DNA from: Chitinophaga hostae
GTDB taxonomy: Bacteria; Bacteroidota; Bacteroidia; Chitinophagales; Chitinophagaceae
Assembly (NCBI RefSeq): GCF_018224885.1
Contig: NZ_JAGTXB010000008.1
Span: 276,672 to 340,671, forward strand
DNA: 64,000 nt
Reading direction: 5' to 3'
In this document: positions 29,210 to 38,268 of the stretch, one piece after another
Layout of the letters: each line of letters begins with the position of its first letter
Numbering within the stretch: the first letter of the stretch is position 1
Notes under the pieces: generated by a model
The model's database searches: none
Seen by the model: the letters and a program-made list of their open reading frames with translations, nothing else
Told to the model about the DNA's origin: nothing
Position numbers and translations under genes: made by a program

Positions 29210-29854
29210 TTATGCCGGTTGATAAGTATGCACAATAATCCCTCCGGGAAAAGTTTTCACATCAGCCAGTTTCAGGTCAAGTGGTTTCGAAAGACCGCTA
29301 AATATCGGTAGTCCGGCTCCCAATGCTATGGGGTGTATGGCTAAATGGAATTCGTCGATGAGACGCGTCTCGATCAGGCTCCGCATAAATCTTGCACCTC
29401 CATGCGCTAAGATCGGCGCCCCTGGCTCTGCTTTGAGTTCCCTGATCCCTTCAGCAAGATCACCGGTGAAAACCCGGGCCCCGGTCCAGGAGGCTGCAGC
29501 CGGCGACTGCTCTGCGTTGGGCTGGATTCCATTGGCGGCATCATATCGCCTGGTATTTTCTACGGCCGCAGTGGTTTGTGCCGGATCAAAACCTGCAAAT
29601 CCTTTTTTCGTAAAAACCGCCTTGGGTATCTCGTTCATTGGCGCGGCAATGGGTGCGGTCGAAGTTGGCCAGTAAGACGCCATATCATGAAAGGTTTTAC
29701 TGCCCATAATATGCAATCCCGCAGTCCGGCAAAGCCCAACCAACCAGGCCGCTGAGTTTTCATCTGAGGTCTTGAAGATCCAGTCGAGCTCGCCGTTGGC
29801 GCCGCCTACAAACCCATCAGCGGACATTGACATCTTCATCATTAGTTTTCTCAT
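29210..29854 (-). CDS. Dihydrofolate-reductase-family (RibD C-terminal-like) protein
   Basis: The 214-aa product begins at 29854 (MRKLMMKMSMSADGFVGG), the usual start of this family. The DHFR/RibD-C fold shows in S-x-DGF near the start, IMGSKTFHDMASYW (about 50), GAPILAHGGARFMRSLI (about 145) and the closing IDEFHLAIHPIALGAGLPIF. Members reduce flavin-pathway or unknown carbonyl substrates with NADPH. It lies apart from folate or riboflavin genes and is probably a solitary reductase. Confidence 0.9.
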   Translation of the reverse strand: MRKLMMKMSMSADGFVGGANGELDWIFKTSDENSAAWLVGLCRTAGLHIMGSKTFHDMASYWPTSTAPIAAPMNEIPKAVFTKKGFAGFDPAQTTAAVENTRRYDAANGIQPNAEQSPAAASWTGARVFTGDLAEGIRELKAEPGAPILAHGGARFMRSLIETRLIDEFHLAIHPIALGAGLPIFSGLSKPLDLKLADVKTFPGGIIVHTYQPA

Positions 29855-29941
29855 GATTAGAATTTTTGTTTCCCAAATGTAAGCCGCCCTCACGGAACTC
29901 ACATAGGGCAAAAGCGACAATCAAAGGGGGCCGTTGCGTCA

Positions 29942-32900
29942 TCAAATTTCCATAAACATTTTCTTAATTTCATGATGATACTTCTCCTCACTTACCTTCA
30001 ATAGCTCCGTAATCAGATCAATGGAAACAGGCCTGGGCCGTGGATACTTATTCTTCAGAAGAAAATTTCTTAATGCTTCATTCACTTTGTTTTCACCAAT
30101 CAGCTCGCTGAGCTTCACCATTACTAAAGCTCCCTTTGAATAGGAAATATGCGTGTCATTCTCCTGCACTTTATATAATGGCCGGTTTTCTGAAAGCCCC
30201 TTCTCCATATCATAGATCTGCTGATGTACCTGCACCCGCTCCAGCATTTTCTGCCGGCCATGCATTTTTTTATACAGCATCATCTCTGTATACATAGCCA
30301 GCGTTTCCGTAAGCATGGCCGCTCCTTCCCTATCGTCGGGTGCTATCTGATTATTGCCCCACCACAAATGAGACAGTTCGTGTCCCGCCAATTCATTAAT
30401 GACGTCTTGTTGCCGGTCTGCTTTAATATTTGCATGGAAAAGCATGTTCTCCGTCATAAAAATATTTGCCGGATAAGCCGTAGCTGCAAAACCACTGGTG
30501 AACGAGGATACCTCCGAGAAGGCAAGTGAACGAAACGGGTATGCACCAAAATTTTCCTGGCAATAATCCAGTGTATTTTTTGCGCAGGAAATCAGGTGTG
30601 CCACATTTTCATCATGTTTGGGATGATAATATACGCTGATTTCAATTCCTTTGTACATGATACGGCGCATGCTGTACACGGCGGAAGCAACTGCAAAACG
30701 AAAAGGCACCGGTTCATTTGTTTTATAATGAAAATAGCTCCTGTTACCCAGCTGCCATTGCGCTATCAGCTCTCCTGTACCAATAGCTGTTTGCCCCGAG
30801 TCTGTTGAAATAAGCATGTCTGAATAAATGAAATCCAGGGTAGAAGATTTGGGCGCAGTCAGGGTGGTTACCTTTGTGGCTTCTCCCAATCCCCATTTCT
30901 TCCGCTGCAAACTGTCCGTTATCTCCTTTTGCGGCTGATAACCTATTTGAGGATAATAACGGCTGATGCGCATAAAAGACCCATTCTCTATAATAGCATT
31001 GAAGGGTTGATGGCCATTGACCGGCGCCCAGCTGTATGATATCTCAAAGTGAATAGCGGCGCTGTCATTGGGTTGCAGGCCGTGGTTCAACAGGAGTGCT
31101 GTAACCGCCTGGTTAATTTGTATCTCCTCTCCCTTTGATACGTAGGCCGCATGCAGCATGTGGAGGCGCTCATCAAAATTGATCAATATGTTATGGATGA
31201 CTGCTGTTGTAAGGTTCTTAATAATATAACTTCCCGCTATCGTATAGGCCCGTTTGCCGGGATACAAACTGATACGGGAGGTTACGGCTGTAACAACAGG
31301 CTGTGGGATATCCTGGTATTTACGGTACAACTTTTCGTAGCGTGCAGCTGCTTCCGGTTTTAGTTCCCGGTCTTTGCCTGCATATCCATGCATAAAGGCT
31401 ATGCCTGAGAAAACACCACCGCCGCCCAAAGCAAGCATACCTATAAGGCTGGCCACTTTCAGACGCCTATTTTTTATAACGCTGTAAATAAGCCATAGCA
31501 TCCCTACAACAGAGGCGCCAAATATCAACCTTTCAACAAAAGAAGGCAGATAGGCGCCATAGCCGTTGAAGTCACTGTAAACCCCGTTAAAACCTGAAAG
31601 AAAACGGAAAAGGGGGAGGCTGATGATTTTCTTTGACAGCGGACTAGCGATCGCAAGTGTTGTTAGTATGCATATGCTTAACGCGATATAATTACGGGGC
31701 GCCAGTTGGTTAATGAATAATAGCATTCCTGTGAGCAATATCAGCGGACCCGTATTAAAAATCACCACGCCTCCATAAGCCTTCCAGTCAATAACGGGAT
31801 AATGGTAAGCCCACTGGAAACTTAGCCCCAGCATAATAATCAATACGGTATAACATAACAGCAACAATACACAGCTGAACCAATGCCCCCATTGCCGGAA
31901 TGAAACATGCGCCGTGGTATTTTCAATCGCCGAAAATTTCACGTTGCTGCTTTTCCAAAACAGGTCGTGTGCGAAATACACCATTAACAACATACCCATA
32001 AAATAGAAGCTCTCAGAAATGGTGACAGCCATTAACCCGGAACTGGCATACTGCTGTGGCAGCCGGATACCTTTTTCTATAGCGGCATACATCTCCATAC
32101 CGGTATAAAATAGCAGGATTACCACACTGGCAATGAACGGAATATTTTTGTAAGTATGACCTATATTTATTTTTACAAACGACCATATCGACTGCCACTT
32201 AGTTCTGAGGTTATACCTGGTGGCTATCGTAAAATCCGGCTCCTGGCGCAGCGGAAACGATTTTTCTGCTGCTGCAGATGATCTGCCGCCCACCTTTCTT
32301 TGTGTACCGGAAAGCCCCGTATAACCCAGCCATAAGCATACAAACGAAACTGCCGTTATGATCAGCCTGTTCACTAAAAAGTATCCCGATGGCAACAACA
32401 ACACAGTATTGCGTTGGCTAACAGAAAGCCCCCTGCTATCATAGAAATAAGCCGACAATCCAAACGGATCTACCATCGCAGATACTTGTTGCGTAGCTAA
32501 AGATTGCGGAGATGCCTGTGCCATCAAAGGTGAATTAGAAAATAACAACGTCACCATGTATAGTACGTACAAAAGCATACCACCTAGTGCCATCATCAAT
32601 TTACTCCTCGTTCGCCACGCAATACACGACAGGAAACTGCATACAAACAAACTGTTGATACAGCCAAACAATATGAATGGATACAGGTAATAAAGAAGAT
32701 GAATGGAAAATCCCGCTCTTATTTGCTGTCCAATGGCGAACCCGATTGTAACCAGCAGGAAACTAAAAACAGTAAGGATCAACAGCGACAGGAAATGGCC
32801 GCTTGCGAATTTACCCTTACCAACCGGTGTTGAAAAAAGGATAAGATCAAACCGGGTATCCCATTCCATAAAGAGCAATTTCTGCGCAAAAACGGTAGCA

Positions 32901-33097
32901 ATAAGGATAGTAGAAAGACTCAACATTCCCAGCATAAATCCAATGGTATAAGCGCCATTGAAGTTAATCCCTTCGCCTGCCGACAGGTTAAACCGGTTGC
33001 CGGCGAATATCCCCATACCCAGGAAGCACGCCATTCCCAGGTAAGCAGTGAAGCGATTCGTATACCCTCTTATGTCAAAAAGAAAAATTGCTTTCAT
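29942..33097 (-). CDS. ABC-type permease fused to M1-family metallopeptidase
   Basis: This 1051-aa protein has about 12 hydrophobic membrane segments in two blocks (residues 1-270 and 320-570), then a soluble C-terminal half with an M1 aminopeptidase signature. The zinc site is H906-E907-L-S-H910 followed by Glu931 in TETLAMY. The H-to-E spacer is two residues longer than the usual 18. The start at 33097 lies 3 bp after the stop of the ABC ATPase gene, so the pair forms one transporter/peptidase. Such fusions are widespread in Bacteroidota, but their substrate is unknown; peptide export or processing is an inference. Confidence 0.9.
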   Translation of the reverse strand: MKAIFLFDIRGYTNRFTAYLGMACFLGMGIFAGNRFNLSAGEGINFNGAYTIGFMLGMLSLSTILIATVFAQKLLFMEWDTRFDLILFSTPVGKGKFASGHFLSLLILTVFSFLLVTIGFAIGQQIRAGFSIHLLYYLYPFILFGCINSLFVCSFLSCIAWRTRSKLMMALGGMLLYVLYMVTLLFSNSPLMAQASPQSLATQQVSAMVDPFGLSAYFYDSRGLSVSQRNTVLLLPSGYFLVNRLIITAVSFVCLWLGYTGLSGTQRKVGGRSSAAAEKSFPLRQEPDFTIATRYNLRTKWQSIWSFVKINIGHTYKNIPFIASVVILLFYTGMEMYAAIEKGIRLPQQYASSGLMAVTISESFYFMGMLLMVYFAHDLFWKSSNVKFSAIENTTAHVSFRQWGHWFSCVLLLLCYTVLIIMLGLSFQWAYHYPVIDWKAYGGVVIFNTGPLILLTGMLLFINQLAPRNYIALSICILTTLAIASPLSKKIISLPLFRFLSGFNGVYSDFNGYGAYLPSFVERLIFGASVVGMLWLIYSVIKNRRLKVASLIGMLALGGGGVFSGIAFMHGYAGKDRELKPEAAARYEKLYRKYQDIPQPVVTAVTSRISLYPGKRAYTIAGSYIIKNLTTAVIHNILINFDERLHMLHAAYVSKGEEIQINQAVTALLLNHGLQPNDSAAIHFEISYSWAPVNGHQPFNAIIENGSFMRISRYYPQIGYQPQKEITDSLQRKKWGLGEATKVTTLTAPKSSTLDFIYSDMLISTDSGQTAIGTGELIAQWQLGNRSYFHYKTNEPVPFRFAVASAVYSMRRIMYKGIEISVYYHPKHDENVAHLISCAKNTLDYCQENFGAYPFRSLAFSEVSSFTSGFAATAYPANIFMTENMLFHANIKADRQQDVINELAGHELSHLWWGNNQIAPDDREGAAMLTETLAMYTEMMLYKKMHGRQKMLERVQVHQQIYDMEKGLSENRPLYKVQENDTHISYSKGALVMVKLSELIGENKVNEALRNFLLKNKYPRPRPVSIDLITELLKVSEEKYHHEIKKMFMEI

Positions 33098-33100
33098 GGG

Positions 33101-33970
33101 TTATTGGTGATACAGGGTATGAAAATAGGCATGCTCCAGGGTTGGGGTTAATGGATGAAAGCCCTGCGGTTGTTTCCCGGAAAAAACAGTAATATGCATA
33201 GCTCCCGCTATCAGCTGCCGGCCAATGATCTTGCAGGACGACTCGTACGATGATAATTCAGATGTATGAATCTGTTTGGTCCATACTTTTCCCGCTAATG
33301 TGTTTATCATCTGCGCAGGACTGCCCGCAGCCTGTAAGGCACCCTCTTTTATCACCGCCATTTGCGGGCAGAGGTTCCGGACATCTTCAACGATATGCGT
33401 GGAAAGGATAACAATTATTTTTTCGCTTATTTCGCTCAGCAAAATATTGAACCGGTTCCGCTCTTCCGGATCCAGCCCGGCGGTAGGCTCATCTGCTATA
33501 ACAATCCGGGGGTTTCCGAGTAGTGTTTGGGCAATACCAAAACGTTGTTTCATTCCGCCCGAAAATGTGTGCACTTCTTTATCTTTCGCGTGGTATAAAT
33601 TTACTTTTTCAAGCAGGTACAGAATCTGCGCTTTTCGCACAGCGGCACTATCTATACCTTTAAGCACGGCAAGATGCTGTAACAGATCATAGGCAGAGGT
33701 TTTAGGATACACGCCAAAATCCTGGGGCAAAAAACCAAGCTGCTTCCTCATGAATGCCGGTTGCCTGATCACATCAACCCCGTTGAAAATAATAGTCCCG
33801 CTGTCGGGCTTTTGCAGCCCTACAATTGTTTTCATCAGCGAAGATTTACCCGCCCCGTTCGGTCCCAGCAAACCGAACATTCCATTGGTAATGTCCAGTG
33901 ATATATTGTTGAGCGCCTTTATACCATTCCGATAGGTGAGCGAAAGCTGATCAATGCAAAGCCTGTTCAT
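33101..33970 (-). CDS. ABC transporter ATP-binding protein
   Basis: This 289-aa protein starts at the ATG at 33970. Walker A GPNGAGKS is at 36-43, the signature FSGGMKQR at 136-143, Walker B IVIADEP at 156-162 and the D-loop AGLD at 164-167. It belongs to the ABC-2/CcmA-like export ATPases. It must energise the downstream permease-peptidase, whose gene it nearly touches. A 73-bp gap separates it from the XRE regulator gene upstream. Confidence 0.93.
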   Translation of the reverse strand: MNRLCIDQLSLTYRNGIKALNNISLDITNGMFGLLGPNGAGKSSLMKTIVGLQKPDSGTIIFNGVDVIRQPAFMRKQLGFLPQDFGVYPKTSAYDLLQHLAVLKGIDSAAVRKAQILYLLEKVNLYHAKDKEVHTFSGGMKQRFGIAQTLLGNPRIVIADEPTAGLDPEERNRFNILLSEISEKIIVILSTHIVEDVRNLCPQMAVIKEGALQAAGSPAQMINTLAGKVWTKQIHTSELSSYESSCKIIGRQLIAGAMHITVFSGKQPQGFHPLTPTLEHAYFHTLYHQ

Positions 33971-34043
33971 TTTACGAATGTTTAGATAATACAATCCCCT
34001 GCAATGGTTGTCCATTGCTTTTTACAACTTGTGATATAAAAAA

Positions 34044-34253
34044 TTACGGGTGTTCTCTGTATTCTAAAATATCACCGGGTTGACATTCCAGGATTCTACA
34101 AATGGCTTCCAGCGTGTCGAACCGCATGCCTTTCGCTTTCCCGGTTTTAAGTATGGATAAGTTTACCGGTGTAATTCCTAATTTTTCTGCCAATTCTTTG
34201 CTTTGCATTTTACGCTTTGCAAGCATCACATCAATATTTATGATAATCGGCAT
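34044..34253 (-). CDS. Small XRE-type helix-turn-helix regulator
   Basis: This 69-aa protein is a single helix-turn-helix domain of the YozG type: LAKRKMQSKELAEKLGITP, then a second helix NLSILKTGKAK, and the closing ICRILECQPGDILEY. It starts 2 bp after the DUF2975 stop. DUF2975/YozG-type pairs are common in Firmicutes and Bacteroidota, and the regulator probably controls this operon. Two palindromes lie before the operon. Confidence 0.9.
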   Translation of the reverse strand: MPIIINIDVMLAKRKMQSKELAEKLGITPVNLSILKTGKAKGMRFDTLEAICRILECQPGDILEYREHP

Positions 34254-34255
34254 AA

Positions 34256-34771
34256 CTATATAAATAAGTCTTGTTCTTTTTGAAGTTGTAGTCCCTGCCT
34301 GAATATAGCCGCCAGGAAATAGGCAAAAATCCCCAGGAACAAATGCACCAACACCAACCCCCATACGATACTTTCCAGTTGAACAAAAAAGCCCGATAGT
34401 ACGGCACAGAAAACCGGTACCAGCATATTAAGCAGGTAGAAGCGGCGCAGATGAATAATGTTTCGTGACGTAAATAACCTGGGCTGATAAAATACTTTAA
34501 AAACCCTGGAAGCCGCCCAGAAGAATAAGCTGTATAAGCTCAATGGCAACAGGAATGAGAATACTACATAGGGAGCGTTATTGTCTATATTGAGAAAAGG
34601 CTCGTTTGTAAACGGGTACATAATATGAATGTACTTCCCTTCACCATACGGCACTATACCGCGTTGGGTAAGCAAACAAATAACTGAATATAAAGTCGTG
34701 GCAAGGTACCCCAGTGCCAATATATAACTGATATAATACAGTATTTTAGAAACGACTTTTACGCGTACCAT
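34256..34771 (-). CDS. DUF2975 membrane protein
   Basis: This 171-aa integral membrane protein has four predicted spans (about 8-33, 65-88, 108-128, 134-157). The extracytoplasmic loop after span 1 and the end of span 4 in AAIFRQGLQLQKEQDLFI match DUF2975, whose members nearly always precede a small HTH regulator, as here. It may act as a membrane sensor or anchor for that regulator. Confidence 0.88.
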   Translation of the reverse strand: MVRVKVVSKILYYISYILALGYLATTLYSVICLLTQRGIVPYGEGKYIHIMYPFTNEPFLNIDNNAPYVVFSFLLPLSLYSLFFWAASRVFKVFYQPRLFTSRNIIHLRRFYLLNMLVPVFCAVLSGFFVQLESIVWGLVLVHLFLGIFAYFLAAIFRQGLQLQKEQDLFI

Positions 34772-34775
34772 TTTC

Positions 34776-34795
34776 GGGAATTAAAATTAATTCCC
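34776..34795. promoter_or_regulatory. Inverted repeat just upstream of DUF2975
   Basis: A perfect 9-bp inverted repeat (gggaattaa, 2-nt spacer, ttaattccc) ends 5 bp from the DUF2975 ATG on the minus strand. It is a candidate operator for the XRE regulator encoded next in the operon. Confidence 0.45.
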
Positions 34796-34802
34796 CAAAA
34801 GT

Positions 34803-34837
34803 AATAATTAATTATCGTAAAACGATAATTAATTATT
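34803..34837. promoter_or_regulatory. 16-bp perfect AT-rich inverted repeat
   Basis: Arms 34803-34818 and 34822-34837 (aataattaattatcgt) are perfect, separated by aaa. The repeat lies between the redoxin stop (34865) and the DUF2975 start. It could be the redoxin terminator, a second operator of the DUF2975/XRE operon, or both. No good T-run follows on the minus strand, which favours the operator reading. Confidence 0.5.
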
Positions 34838-34864
34838 GTTAATTTATTTCCAATACGCTTTAAC

Positions 34865-35818
34865 TCACTTTTCCAACATTGATTTAATCAACTCGTCCAT
34901 CTCCACATTCAGCATGAAAGATACACGCATCAATATTTTCCCATCCCTGTCCAGCAGGATCTTTGTAGGATAAGCACTGATGTCATACGCTTTTACGATA
35001 TCGATTCCGCCGCTGCCTTCATCGTTTAATACATGTACCCAGTTCACCTCGTCCTTTTTAATAGCCCCCAGCCAGGCAGCTTTACACTCCGCGAATGCCG
35101 GCTGTCCATGCGCATTTTCATTTGCAATGGCAACAATTTCCAGACCTTTGTTTTTATAAGTATCGTAAAGCGCTTTCAAATGAGGATGACTTTGCCGGCA
35201 GGCGCCACACCAGCTGCCCCAAAAATCAAGTATGACTAACTTCCCCCTGTAATCACTCAGTCGTATGGTTTTACCATATTGATTTTTCCGGGTAAAATCA
35301 GGCGCCTGCTGTCCTTTAGGACTCAGTTTCTTCCAGGCGGCTATCCTGTCACGGATCCGTTGGGCAGCATGCATCTTTTTAAGCCGGTCGCTCAATTGCT
35401 CATAAGCTGCCGCATAAGTAGCTGTGGTATACATCTCGTTGTTGTCTTCCAGCTCATATAAGCTCATATAGGAGTCGGGATGTTCCTTTACAAACGCCTG
35501 CTTCATCAATAACTTTTTCTGGTAAAGCGCTGCAGGCTTTGTGGTGACTAATTTATAAAAGGCTACACTGTCCCTGACCATGTCCAATGACTCAATTTCC
35601 TTTCCCAACGCTTCTTCCCCGATATCCTTATTCAGTATGGCATCTAAAGCATTGAAATCCCCGATCACATCTGTATCCTTTACCTGGTCCTTAGCCAGGA
35701 AAGCCATCACTGCTTTCAGGTCCAGGTCAGACAGGCGCACGGTATCCTTCGGTGCCTGTTGTTGACAGAGGCCGGACAGGGGAAACAGGAGTACGCTCCA
35801 CAGCATTATTCTTTTCAT
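34865..35818 (-). CDS. TlpA-type thioredoxin-fold lipid-free redoxin
   Basis: This 317-aa protein starts at the ATG at 35818, where a signal peptide begins (MLWSVLLFPLSGLCQ). A helical N-terminal region (about 30-170) precedes the AhpC/TSA-type domain, with the active site C204-G-A-C207 in GSWCGACRQ and the cis-Pro in SAYPTK. Such periplasmic disulfide reductases support cytochrome maturation or protein-thiol repair. A longer frame to 36064 has no signal and is not supported. A terminator-like hairpin sits in its leader. Confidence 0.9.
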   Translation of the reverse strand: MKRIMLWSVLLFPLSGLCQQQAPKDTVRLSDLDLKAVMAFLAKDQVKDTDVIGDFNALDAILNKDIGEEALGKEIESLDMVRDSVAFYKLVTTKPAALYQKKLLMKQAFVKEHPDSYMSLYELEDNNEMYTTATYAAAYEQLSDRLKKMHAAQRIRDRIAAWKKLSPKGQQAPDFTRKNQYGKTIRLSDYRGKLVILDFWGSWCGACRQSHPHLKALYDTYKNKGLEIVAIANENAHGQPAFAECKAAWLGAIKKDEVNWVHVLNDEGSGGIDIVKAYDISAYPTKILLDRDGKILMRVSFMLNVEMDELIKSMLEK

Positions 35819-36229
35819 GATGGTTGATTTTATATATAGGCATCGGGGGCATCGAAAAGGGTGAATGGCTGCCGGGTAGATGATATCGCGGATGCGATCT
35901 TGCAAAGAATAAAAATGCCGGTACAGTTTCCTGCACCGGCCCGGGGAACAATTTATTTTTATTGCGTTGGGGTTTCGGTTAATGACAAACTCGTTAAGAC
36001 AGCCATTAAAAAATTCAACTTTTGGGGTTTGTAAACATCCCATTTCTCTGCCAGCCTCTGCCACGGGGCCGGTTTGATGGGATCGCCGGATAAAAGGCCG
36101 TATGAGCGATTCTTCCTGCTAATCCTTAAAGGATTGTATTACAGCAGCAAAAGTATAAGACAGAACAGCAGGAATCAACTGCGAAAATTCGCAGGTTAGC
36201 CGATTCTTTGTTATTTTACACCTAAAAAG
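35819..36229. other. Divergent intergenic region (411 bp)
   Basis: This gap without a gene separates the redoxin and the PAS-LuxR gene and should hold both promoters. I see one minus-strand terminator-like hairpin (35912-35940) and no convincing ORF. A short minus-strand RNA ending at that hairpin is possible but unproven. Confidence 0.6.
35912..35940 (-). terminator. Minus-strand terminator-like hairpin in the redoxin leader
   Basis: GCCGGT/ACCGGC arms (35917-35922, 35935-35940) with inner CAG/CTG pairing and a TTTC loop are followed on the minus strand by attttta. It lies 94 nt before the redoxin ATG, so it may attenuate that gene or end a short upstream transcript. Confidence 0.55.
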
Positions 36230-36973
36230 ATGGATCCTGATAAGTTGGCATATGGTAACTATTCTAAAGCATTTATAACGGATGTACCGGCAGATCTGAA
36301 CGCCCCTGAAGCCCTGCATTTCAAAAATACCATTCGCCGTTTTCCGGAAGAAGCCATCTACATCTATTCTTTCAAGGAAAATAAAATGCTGTATGCCGAT
36401 GGCTGGGAACCCCTTCTGGGCTACCGGGACGATGAAATCAGCATGCTCACCATTGTAAATATCACAGCACCGGAATATGCCCCTTTTTCCAATGAACTGA
36501 ACGACAAAGCCCTGATGTTCCTCCACAGTAAGGTCATCGAAGAAGAGCACCAATACAGTTTCACCATCGAACTAAAAAAACTTCATAAGAACGGCGCCCC
36601 GGTACCGCTTATCTGGAAAGTGGGCGTATTTGCCACGGAAGGAGGAAAGGTCACCTGTATCATAGGGCATTCACAAAGGAATGAAAGCATTAAGTTTGGC
36701 AGCGTAATGCGCTATGCCGCCTATGGTCCGGAAAAATCGGAATTTGAAGAAGAGCTGAACAAACAGCTGTTCCGGCATTACGCCATTTCTGAAAAAGAAA
36801 AAGATGCCCTCGCACTGGTGGCGGAAGGCTATTCCTTTAAGGAAATTGCAGCCAGGTTCAGCGTGTCACAGTCGGCCATAGAAAAAAGGATACTGCCGAT
36901 GTATAAGCGTTTCGGCGTTAAAAGCCTGACCCACCTGATCAGCTTTGCATTTGCAAATCATATTCTCCCTTAG
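36230..36973 (+). CDS. PAS-like sensor with LuxR-type HTH
   Basis: This 247-aa regulator has a PAS-like N-terminal domain (about 35-155: YIYSFKENKMLYADGWEPLLGY, then E-HKNGAPVPLIWKVGVF), a linker, and a LuxR C-terminal HTH (about 183-245: ISEKEKDALALVAEGYSFKEIA, then SVSQSAIEKRILPMYKRFGV). The pattern is typical of Bacteroidota one-component regulators. The ligand is unknown. The last 35 bp overlap the 3' end of the opposite-strand ATPase gene. Confidence 0.88.
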   Translation: MDPDKLAYGNYSKAFITDVPADLNAPEALHFKNTIRRFPEEAIYIYSFKENKMLYADGWEPLLGYRDDEISMLTIVNITAPEYAPFSNELNDKALMFLHSKVIEEEHQYSFTIELKKLHKNGAPVPLIWKVGVFATEGGKVTCIIGHSQRNESIKFGSVMRYAAYGPEKSEFEEELNKQLFRHYAISEKEKDALALVAEGYSFKEIAARFSVSQSAIEKRILPMYKRFGVKSLTHLISFAFANHILP

Positions 36974-38036
36974 ACCTGGCGCCCCTGGCTGCAGGTACAT
37001 GACGCTGCAGGTTCAGTGAAAGCATTTTGTCCCTTTCCACACCTATGCTGTACAACATGTCCTGCCAGTTGGCAGATAGTTTACGGTCCTTATCGTCATT
37101 TCCCAGCACCCAGATCACGTTGGTATCCTTCAGTGCAGTACGATTGATATCCCGGGTAGACAGCGCGTCTACGAAGCCCAGGAAGCGTTCTGAGGTGATC
37201 AGGTCTTCTTTTACCGGGTCTCCGGGGTTAATATCATCTATCACGAGGATGGAAGCCTTACGCCAGGTCCATAGTACATCCGCGGTGTTATCGTCGTCCT
37301 GTTCAAAGAACATACAATACAACTTCATCGCAGAGGTATATATGGCCGAATAGTGACGGATAGACAACTCCGTGGCAATCGCCACGCTCAGACTGGTTTT
37401 ACCACTGTTTTTGGGCCCGAACAGGAACAGGTGCATACCCATGGTATTGCTGTCGAGAAAGCGTTTTATCAGCTTAATATCCTCAGGCGCGATATGTTCT
37501 GTACTCCACTGGCTTAGGCGGAACTGGAAAGGATATCCCGGCGCCTGCAGGTACATTTTTGTGAGATACCAATAATAGGCAGGATACAGGATCAGCGTAG
37601 CTGTTACCATTACTACTCCCCTGGCCAGGGGAGTATCATAGCATAACAGGGAGCAAAAAAATGCACCCAGCCAGAAAAAAAGCAGGTCGGTAATGGTATC
37701 AAAAGCAACATTTCCCCAGGCTGGTTGAAAAACGTACGACTTTACACCACCCTTTCTGCCTAACGTTAACGGCCATAGGAAATTGATGGTTTCAAATACC
37801 AGCCAGGTACCGCTGATCAGGCAGGCGGCATTAAGCGAAGCCCTGGCCGGCGCCATATGCGGCTTCATGATCAGGAAAGCGATAAAGGCTGGAATAAACC
37901 CCAGCGAAAAATGACCAAACTGGTTGGCCAGCCAGGTATAGGTTAGTGTAACACCCCGGTAAGAGTCCTTACCTCCAAGATCAGCCTTCAGCTGACGGGC
38001 CATATTTTTAAACGTAATCGTTTTTTTCATGAGCAT
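36939..38036 (-). CDS. Membrane-anchored P-loop (AAA-like) ATPase
   Basis: This 365-aa protein begins with about three to four membrane spans (residues 38-145) followed by a cytoplasmic P-loop domain. Walker A GPKNSGKTS is at 207-215 (Lys213), Walker B is ILVIDDIN, and a later sensor-like WVLGNDD is present, as in DnaC/IstB-type ATPases. The combination of an N-terminal membrane module and a DnaC-like ATPase is unusual. No partner gene is evident. Start 38036, or 38030 at the second Met. It overlaps the LuxR gene by 35 bp tail to tail. Confidence 0.82.
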   Translation of the reverse strand: MLMKKTITFKNMARQLKADLGGKDSYRGVTLTYTWLANQFGHFSLGFIPAFIAFLIMKPHMAPARASLNAACLISGTWLVFETINFLWPLTLGRKGGVKSYVFQPAWGNVAFDTITDLLFFWLGAFFCSLLCYDTPLARGVVMVTATLILYPAYYWYLTKMYLQAPGYPFQFRLSQWSTEHIAPEDIKLIKRFLDSNTMGMHLFLFGPKNSGKTSLSVAIATELSIRHYSAIYTSAMKLYCMFFEQDDDNTADVLWTWRKASILVIDDINPGDPVKEDLITSERFLGFVDALSTRDINRTALKDTNVIWVLGNDDKDRKLSANWQDMLYSIGVERDKMLSLNLQRHVPAARGARSKGEYDLQMQS

Positions 38037-38268
38037 TTACGGGAAAGCAGCGGGCAGATAAATTAGGAGTAAATATAATAAATCTCCCAACATCTCCGCA
38101 AAACACGCCTTTTGAGGGCATAATACCCCGCCGGCTCACCCACCCCCTCCATCTGCTAAACGGCCCTTGGGCTATTCCTCTTTGTACCGGATTTTTGATA
38201 CAGGCAAATAACGATTCCCCGACTATGGATCAGCCGAAATAATTAATGCAAATACAAAACTTAATATC

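Noticed and set aside
35819..36064. Extended redoxin start at 36064
   Set aside because: The extra 82 residues carry no signal peptide and cross a terminator-like hairpin.
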